Below, piece by piece: positions 56,612-64,000 of a stretch of 64,000 bases of DNA. Source of the DNA: Welwitschia mirabilis (lineage: Eukaryota; Gnetophyta; Gnetopsida; Welwitschiales); assembly GCA_051453625.1 (NCBI GenBank), contig JBOZIK010000001.1:95863664-95927663 (forward strand), read 5' to 3'. A program made the translations under genes and the position numbers. The notes below the pieces were generated by a model, which ran no database searches, was not told the DNA's origin, and saw nothing but the letters and a program-made list of their open reading frames with translations. Each line of letters opens with the position of its first letter. Within the stretch, counting starts at the first letter, position 1.

Positions 56612-58777
56612 CATGCATTTGTATGGTCTTATAGACATTTATCTACTATTCCTCTCTTCCTCTAATTGATTCTAATCAAAAATAATTATATATCTTTTAT
56701 GTTTTATTAATTAATGAATATTTAGTTCAAACCTTATTTCTCTGAAAGAATATAATATCTTAAGATCATCAAAAAAAATCTTTCTCTTTTTCTTCCTTTT
56801 CAATAGAAGTGTTGAATAAATTTTAGGATTTAAATAAAATTTATTTTTAGTTTNNNNNNNNNNNNNNNNNNNNNNNNNNNNNNNNNNNNNNNNNNNNNNN
56901 NNNNNNNNNNNNNNNNNNNNNNNNNNNNNNNNNNNNNNNNNNNNNNNNNNNNNTAAATTTTAGGATTTAAATAAAATTTATTTTTAGTTTACTTTGGTAT
57001 CTCCTTTTTTCTCTTATGTGTTTATGATTTTAACTTTGGTTTTTAAGCAATCATTTAATCTATGATTAGATCCTTACCTTTTTAAAGAAGTATATTATAA
57101 TGCCTCTATTGCGATTGCTGAATTAACTACTAAAGAAATTTAGAAAATTAATGCATAAAGGTTGGAAATATATGAAAATAATTTTGAATTTTATTCTAAT
57201 TTTTTTATTTGAAGGTCATTATGATGTTACTTGATCATCTTTCAAATATGACTTATATGTGTTTATTTCTATGATTAGTCTTTTGACTTGGACATTTTAT
57301 AGTGGTAAGATTGGATTCACCTAATCTTTAAAAGAAAGATGGTTTATTTTTTATGTTTTTCTTAATGATGAAAAGATCTTAGATTATTTAAGGGTGTTTC
57401 TTTTCTATATTTTATCTTATTACTTCACCTTTATCTTTTGGAGTGTTTCGTCATGTGGAATGTTTCTTCATTTGTGCAACAAACGAAAAAAAAAGGAGAA
57501 AAAAAGAGAAAAAAGAGAAATAAGGCAATGTTGTTTTATATTTGACGTAGCTAAAAAACATGGTTACCATGACATCATACTATAAGTACACTAGGGTAAA
57601 TTTTCCTAAGATCGACCTTTGGCAGTGTAATAAGATAGCTGTGGAAACTCCACTAAGGGGTCAATTGGTCATGCTTTGTAGGTCCTTACTTCTCTAATTG
57701 TGGTTGTACTACCCTCATCATGGATATTTAGATAATAAAATAATTAAAATGTGAAGGCTATAAGATTAGTGGTATTCCTGGTATCATCAGAAGCATGGCT
57801 TATTTCCTAGACTCTTCGTCTTTGCACATGATCATCTTATTTCTTAAGATTCGGGTGTTTGTTTTGAGATGTGAGCAGGTGAGTTCATTTTGTGAGAAGT
57901 TCTTTGGTCTTATCATTCATTATTTAGAGCATTTGATTTTTAGCATTATCATAATCACTATCTCATCAAATGGAATTTTTTATACATCAAGTCATGCATT
58001 TTAAAATTAAATAATGTTATAATTTCTTTCACGGGAGTCTGCTAGGTTAAAATTTTGGGTAGGTAGCCTATCTTCTTTATATTACCTTTATGTCCATTCT
58101 TTTTATTTTCTTTTGTTATTCAGTTAGTTATTTTAAAGTCATTTCTGTATTTTCTTATCATTTTAGGACCTTAACATTTAATACCTTCCTTGTCTAGTTT
58201 TCAATAAAGAGTTAATTTCTTTCTTAAATAAATTTTTTAATAATTTTACAATATTTATTTTTATTATTTTGGAGTCTTAAATGCTACTCTTAATCATTTT
58301 TATGAGGGAATATTTATTGGCCATTCATGATTTTGCCTCATCCTACTTAGTATATTGTCATTATTTACTCCTTTCCATGCTTGTCTAAATATTTCATACA
58401 TCTCTATTTTTTAAATCTGATATTTTTATGCTTAGATTTTGCACCTAATTTTGAAAGTTGTCCACATTCAAAAAAATCCATCGTCTGCCTTCTTACTCCC
58501 ATATGCTTTCTTTGCTCTATTAGCCAATATAGAATGTATTGTTTTTCTCAAGGGGGTAGGATCCATTTTCATGGCTTATTTTCATAAACTTTAAGTTATT
58601 TTAGAGCTTTGATGAGACATAATTTTTTAATTTCCACTCTATACACATGATGCGTTACATGTTATTTTGCTATAAGATGTATTTGAGATTATTTATAAGC
58701 CTGTTTTATAATGTCTAGATTGATTTTTTCAAGATAATTTGGCTCACATTTCTAGTTGTTAGGCTAATGGGGAGCTA
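56612..58777 (+). other. long noncoding 3' region of element C
   Basis: In ordinary Tat/Athila elements RT, RNase H and integrase would follow protease. Here about 2.2 kb contains no recognisable domain. The part 56960-57780 matches element E 31306-32290 (reverse complement). A 100-N gap at 56854-56953 is flanked by the same 35-40 bp on both sides. The end, gctaatggggagcta (about 58763-58777), is the likely polypurine tract. Confidence 0.75.
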
Positions 58778-59851
58778 TAATGCACTGTTAGATTCTATGT
58801 ATTTGATGGAGTTTTATAAGATATTTTGCAGGACATTTACACAAGTTTAGATGCAATTCTAAGGATTATGGAGAATTAATAGAAGATCTCAGAAATATGC
58901 AAATTTTGACATAATTAAAGAAATTTAAGGCATGTTCTAATTCATATGGCTTTGGAGGAAAATCACTGATGCAAAAGGAAGAATTATCTCTAGTAAAAAA
59001 AGACAAAAAGAGCTATCATTCCCTCTCTCATCCTCACGACAGTCAAGATGACAACACTATAGATGCCACATGAGAATGCTAATGTGGACTAGAGCGAGAA
59101 CTACTGAGTCATTCTTTGTAAAGGGTTGTCATTCACTTATGTCATCTTGACAATAGCAAAGACAACAGTTGTAACTATGAGCTGACCTTTATGCATTTTG
59201 TCCATTTCTTTCTTGTAATTGAGTGCATTTTGTAGTCCCTTTTATGTGTCATTTTTATTTTTGAACCCTATACATAAGACCCCCTTCGACTCTTCTCTCC
59301 ACTTTGATGTACTAAAAATTTCTTTTGATAGGATATCAAAGGATAGGAGATGCATCTTGAGAGTTATCGAAAGAAGTTTCCTTAGTGAAGGGCTCTGCAT
59401 CCTCCATTGAGTCTTGACTGTTTTGTAACCCATACATTAATTCCATTTAATATAAAACTTTGTTTTTATTTATGCATTTAGTTCTGTTAGATGTCCCTTA
59501 TGGTTTATGTTTTCCTTGATCCAGTGATAGTTCCATTGGTGATATAGGTCTTAAGAGTAGTCCTTTTAAGACTAAAAGAAAGTAGTTTAGATTCATTTTG
59601 CATTGCATTTAGATTTAGTTGCATTCACATTTGCATTGCATCTTTATTTTCTACATTGTTCTTAAAATTCGGTTATGATATTATTTTTAGAAATCAATTC
59701 TCATTCTTCTCTCATAAGTCTTTGATGGATTATGATATTCAGATAAACTCCCATCTATATTAGTGTGTTGTGTTGTGTAGATATCTATTTTATTTTTAAA
59801 TGATAGAATCTTCTTGAGCTTAAACCATTTGCACAAATACACACCTCAACA
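58778..59851 (+). repeat. 3' LTR of element C
   Basis: It starts TAATGCACTGTTAG right after the polypurine tract and ends ...ttgcacaaatacacacctcaaca. Its whole length aligns with 52386-53403. Confidence 0.9.
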
Positions 59852-59856
59852 GTGGA

Positions 59857-60115
59857 GTACCTTTGAAATAAAAGATTTCTCATAGTAAGATATAACAAGC
59901 TCAAGTTTAGAAAATTAGCCCATGTAGAATTGTGATAAATTTTTCATCAAATGTGTACCAATTAGATCTTATAAAAAATGTAGGCATTTCACCTATGTTC
60001 AATCCTACAAACTTATTAACATACCATGGAGAACTTGCAAAGGATGAGGCTTGGATTAAGAAGCTATAAAAGTTAACAAAGTAAAGAAAAAGCTAAATAA
60101 GAGACTAGTGATTCT
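59857..60115 (+). pseudogene. integrase C-terminus of element D, resumed after element C
   Basis: The reading continues from the left part with YL, a stop, NKRFLIVRYNKLKFRKL. After a frame change it gives FSSNVYQLDLIKNVGISPMF and NPTNLLTYHGELAKDEAW, the usual C-terminal signature of Gypsy integrases (working copies read close to GISPTFNVADLYPYHG). This continuity with 52385 proves that element C inserted into D. Confidence 0.88.
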
Positions 60116-60271
60116 TAAAAAGCATAAGAAAAATATGTGGAGGAAGGTGTATAAGAAATACCTAAACTAATTTCTAGGAGATTACCTAAATGATGTAATT
60201 TTAATCTTAGAGTAGAATTACCTAGGAATGGGTTGCAGAAGTTTAATAGAGGAGGAACTTATTTTCTATAA

Positions 60272-61043
60272 TAGCTCACTTTCAAGTAAGAAAGGATGAC
60301 GTAGGAGCATTCTTAGATAATAAAAATAAAGAGTATGTTCTAGTTAGAGGTTTGTTTGTTAAGTTTTAAATGTGTTCATATGGAGAACAGAATATGACAT
60401 GCATAACTATCACAAAGCATCATGTATAATTCTCCTATAAGAGCCACTTGTAGTTAGCATAGAAGAAATATTATGAGTGAAGTATGTTATGTTTAAGAAA
60501 AGATAAAGCTATAAGGAAAATGTTATGTTTATAGGAAATTCATGTGTAAAAATGTGGTCTTTAGAGAAGCTAATATTAGTAGGGTTCTTTGTTGATAAGG
60601 GTTTTTATTATAGTCTTGTAAAAACGATATTGTAAGGAGATGTGAAGCATGGCTTGAAGAATGCCTTAGTAAATAACTTAAAGAAGGGAGAAGTGAGAGA
60701 TATTAGAGTTAGAGCTTGAGAGAAGATGTTGTGGGGGAATTAAGAAAATAATTCATAGTGTAAGATCATGTCTTACTTCTATTCTCCCTTAAAGGCTACT
60801 AATCATTAAAGTTGTAAAGATGAGATAAGGCTTTAAAGTCCAAATTTAAAAAAGATATTGTGGAATCCATGTCAATTTTATTCCAATTTGTAAGCATTGT
60901 AATTTCTATTTTGATAATAGGAAGTGATTCCTTCATTACAGTCAATGCCCTATTTCCTACATATTTATTCTATATTTTTTATCTCTTTAGAAATACAATC
61001 TTGAAAGTTCTCTTGATGTTTTTATTACATTAACTCTGCATCA
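60272..61043 (+). repeat. 3' LTR of element D
   Basis: It matches 47463-48251: gttagcatagaag (60456) against 47645, and ttctttgttgataagg in both. Its start is blurred by divergence. It ends near 61040-61043 after ctctgcatca. Confidence 0.75.
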
Positions 61044-62850
61044 GATGATGTTTAGTTTACAAAATAAAATCTATTGCAACATTGAAAAAGATAAAGGTTT
61101 AGATATGTAAAACTTAATATTTTTCATATTACATGAATATTGTACAATAGGAATTATTTTAAATAATTCCTAACTAATTCATAATATCTAAGATTAATAC
61201 AAGTTGACATTGAAATGTTGTAAACACTAGTAGATAATTTTAGTAAAATACATTTCTTTAGTGTTAATATTGATAACTCATTACCCAAAGATTATTAAAT
61301 GAAAAAATACAAAATAAATAATTTTCCTAAGTTCCAATAAAAAGAGTTAAGAATAAATTAAAATTGATGCACTGTGATATTAGTGAATTAATATCCTTAC
61401 CATCTATCAAAGAATGATACTATATTATAACTTTTATAAATGACCATAGTATAATGAATGTTTTGTATTCTTTGAAAAGGAAATCACATGATATAACTGC
61501 ATTTAGGTTTCCAAAATGAATGGTTAAAAATGACTAGGATGAAATTAAAAAAGCATAAAATTAATAAAGATGGATGATACATCTCACAAGAATTCTAAGA
61601 AGAATTTAAAAAAGTATAAATTTAACATGAAGTACCCTTACATACCTACAACTAATGGAGTAAAATAAAATAAAAATTAAGATACCATGAAAATAGTATA
61701 TTCATGATGTATGAAACTAATGTTATAAGGAAATTTTGCATGAAAGATGCAACTACTATATAGTATTAATATAGGACACCTCTATCTATAGGTAATAATA
61801 ATGGAATTTAGAGCTTATTATAATACTTAGATGTAAATGCTACATTCATGTTCCTCAATAGTAAAAAATAAATTTAGACGATAAATCTAGAATTGAATTA
61901 TTGCTCAGATGTAATGAAGTAAGCTAAACTATTTACTATAGGACATATTATGAAAAAAAATTATAATATTAAAAGATGTGATGTCTAATGAAGAGAATTT
62001 AAATATGATATACTAGGTATTGTAGACTTGCTTTTATTTTTATAAGATAAGAATGTAAATAAACTATAATCTAGTCAAGATTCTATGACATTACTTAAAA
62101 AGCTAAAAACATTAGTGTGCTACCTAAACCAATTAGGTCAAATAAATAAATGCAACTAAGATTAGGATGAAGAAAATACAAATCAAAATAAACTAGAATA
62201 AGAAGAATTGAAACTAATCCATATGCCTAATTAACCTTATTATTTTAATTCTACATTGAAATAATTAAATATGAAAGAAATAAGAATGATTCCAAAGAAG
62301 ATAGAGCTAGAGGAACACAACATGATATTACATTTATTACACAAAAGGAGATGAAATAAAAATGTGTGGAAGAAGTCTTGAATAATATAAAATAAAAATG
62401 ATAATTATAATCAAAATATAACATTATCATGAATAATAATACTTCATGACTAGTTATGATAGAAGAGAATGCCATTTAAATCACACAAATATTTAAGCTC
62501 AAATACAATAAGGATAGTATCATAAACAAGAATAAAGTAAGAACTTTAGTGAAATGAGATATTCAAAAGGAAGAGATTAACTTTAAAAAGACTCTTACTT
62601 TAGTTATAAAGATTAAAAAATTAAAAATCATATCTACATTATTCAAGAAATAAAAATGGAATCTATTGAAAGTGTATGTAAAGTTATCTTTCCCTAAATG
62701 AAAGTATAGATGATGAGATATATATCATTTACTCAAAATCATTTAGAATAAAAGAGCAAGAAAATAAAGTTTGTAGACTTATTAAAGTTCTTACATGAAC
62801 TAATTAAGTATCAGAACCACAGTACAAAAAAATTAATGTAGTTATAAAAG
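61044..62850. other. AT-rich sequence, no identified gene
   Basis: No domain recognised. It may contain the lost 5' half of the Copia element that follows, too decayed to read. Confidence 0.45.
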
Positions 62851-62899
62851 AGATATGCCTTAACATATAATGTGTGGAATCAAATCTATATGTACAACC

Positions 62900-63800
62900 A
62901 TACTAAGAACATAAGACATCATGTACATAAATAATATATGTAGATGATATTATTATCATAATATGTGATAAAAACTAAATTACAAGGGTTAATAATGCAC
63001 TTAATTGAAAATTTGAAATGTTGAATCTAGGCTTATTACTTTTTTGGATTCCACATCATGAAGAAAGAAGATTGTCTAATTATACATTGAAAAACCTATG
63101 TCAAAGAAACAATAAAGAAATAAACTTAGAAGAATACAAAATAAAAAGCAATTCAATGGATTTTAAAACATGGCTAAAACCTCATGACTTAGAATCATGC
63201 AATGTGAAACTTTATGAAAAATTAATTAGCAAGATAAGTATTTTATTAAGATGAAACTTGATGTACCCTATGTCATAAATAGACTAAATGTTAGATGCAC
63301 AAAGCAATACAAAATAACTATCAGTTAGCATCAGACATAGTAAAATATGTGGATGAAATGAGTTTCTTAGAACTCAAGACTCAAGCAATAGGTGAAGGAG
63401 TAAGAGAGTTTTCTAATGTATATTAAGCAAGATAGGAAAATATTACATTAACCATAAGCTATGTAGTTCAGCTATATGACTTTACTATCTCACAGATAAT
63501 TCAAAAATAGAAATAGTAGCTCTCTCATCTAGTGAGGATAGATATGTTATAGGTAAAACTCTATTCATGGAACCAAATTAGATTAACTAATTCCTTTAAG
63601 GTCTTAGAGAAAGCACATAGTTACCTTTTAAAATAATTTATAATAATCATAGTGTAATTAATCTAATCAAGAATTCAATACTTCATAAAAGAAAAAAAAA
63701 TCAATGAGATATCTTATTTTATTAGATAATTGTATGAAAAAGATTATTTAGAACCTATATACATTCCAATCCAAGATAGGTTAGAGATGAAATTACTAAA
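62900..63800 (+). pseudogene. Copia pol fragment (RT and RNase H), element I
   Basis: A decayed Ty1/copia pol on the plus strand. The RT catalytic region is near 62935 (text like YM-stop-MILLS). RNase H is clearer: SKIEIVALSSSEDRYVIGK (63495-63555), IYNNHSVINLIKNSILHKR (about 63640-63695) and EITKFLTKVSCFMFS (about 63790-63830). It differs in wording from elements A and B and lacks the extra ORF, since the polypurine tract follows RNase H directly. It is therefore a different Copia lineage. Confidence 0.8.
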
Positions 63801-63879
63801 TTCTTAACTAAAGTTAGTTGCTTTATGTTTTCAACAAGCTATAACTATAGAGTAAAAATAAGGAAGTCCATATTAATGA

Positions 63880-64000
63880 ATTAAGAAGGGGTGTTGAAGG
63901 TTCCATGAAAGTCTTACATAAACAACCAACCTATGAAAGAAGAATAGTATCCAGTTCATAAATTTGGAGATGACTATGTTTCATATGTAAAACATAACTT
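63880..64000 (+). mobile_element. polypurine tract and start of 3' LTR, element I
   Basis: gaattaagaaggg precedes TGTTGAAGGTTCC at 63892, a usual Copia arrangement of purine tract plus TGTTG. The LTR continues past the window end, so its length cannot be told. Confidence 0.65.

Larger units (their letters stand above)
52386..59851 (+). mobile_element. Tat/Athila-like Gypsy element C, gag-protease only
   Basis: A complete but decayed 7.5-kb element: LTR (52386-53403), PBS, leader, gag-protease frame, long noncoding region, purine tract and LTR (58778-59851). The five bases before it (atgga, 52381-52385) and after it (gtgga, 59852-59856) match at four of five, as a worn target duplication. It sits inside the integrase gene of element D. 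The internal region is 5.4 kb and has no RT, RNase H or integrase. Confidence 0.9.
47463..61043 (+). mobile_element. Gypsy (chromovirus-like) retrotransposon, element D, split by element C
   Basis: Two LTRs (47463-48251 and about 60272-61043) enclose gag-pol on the plus strand. The pol reading is interrupted at 52385 and resumes at 59857, with element C between. Without C the element is about 6.1 kb, a normal size. Order: protease, RT, RNase H, integrase, then a purine-rich tract (atagaggaggaactta, about 60245-60262) and the 3' LTR. No target duplication was found at its outer ends. Confidence 0.85.

Noticed and set aside
1-64000. tRNA, rRNA or snRNA genes
   Set aside because: No cloverleaf box A/box B pair, rRNA core sequence or snRNA signature was noticed; the tRNA-like words present are primer binding sites.

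Overview
The window is AT-rich plant nuclear DNA built almost entirely of old, nested LTR retrotransposons. I place it in a seed plant because of Copia (Ty1) elements with a plant-type extra ORF downstream of pol, chromovirus-like and Tat/Athila-like Gypsy elements, initiator-Met-tRNA primer binding sites, and remnants of two typical plant genes: an IAA-amino-acid hydrolase and a PPR protein. The species cannot be told. Nearly every coding frame carries stops and frameshifts, so I see no intact gene. Seventeen N gaps interrupt the sequence, and several are flanked by near-identical copies of the same sequence.

Layout. 1-4.4 kb: gene-like remnants, namely an ILR1-type hydrolase pseudogene (minus), a PPR C-terminal fragment (plus), and two CpG-rich islands, the second strongly purine-skewed. 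4.4-6.5 kb: nothing recognisable. 6.5-13.7 kb: a Copia family present as an inverted LTR, a 5'-truncated plus-strand element A (RT, RNase H, extra ORF, polypurine tract, 3' LTR) and a second inverted LTR. 14.5-14.8 kb: a Gypsy RT scrap. 15.8-24.7 kb: Copia element B with both LTRs, PBS, gag, protease, a spacer, the extra ORF and a polypurine tract. It is bracketed by an 86-bp direct repeat that abuts both LTR ends. 24.8-31.3 kb: an unassigned stretch, then a minus-strand PBS and a long LTR (element F). 31.3-37.0 kb: minus-strand Tat/Athila-like element E, with gag and protease only. 37.0-39.2 and 45.4-46.5 kb: minus-strand Gypsy element G, split by E on one side and by an unusual unit H (39.3-45.2 kb) on the other. 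H has an array of short repeats, a TATA box and two diverged copies of an intron-containing gene. 47.5-61.0 kb: plus-strand Gypsy element D, whose integrase is interrupted by element C (52.4-59.9 kb), a sister of E. 62.9-64.0 kb: the end of another Copia element running off the window.

Most interesting points. (1) In Copia elements A and B the spacer before the extra ORF repeats the LTR promoter layout: a block of GTCGAC-type repeats followed by a conserved TATAAAAGA box. This suggests a private promoter for that ORF. (2) The 86-bp flanking repeat of B is far longer than a Copia integrase makes. (3) Elements C and E share the same structure with no reverse transcriptase, RNase H or integrase, but with a conserved long noncoding 3' region, so they look like an amplified gag-protease-only, non-autonomous family. 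(4) Unit H is a possible mobile or amplified gene unit that I cannot classify.
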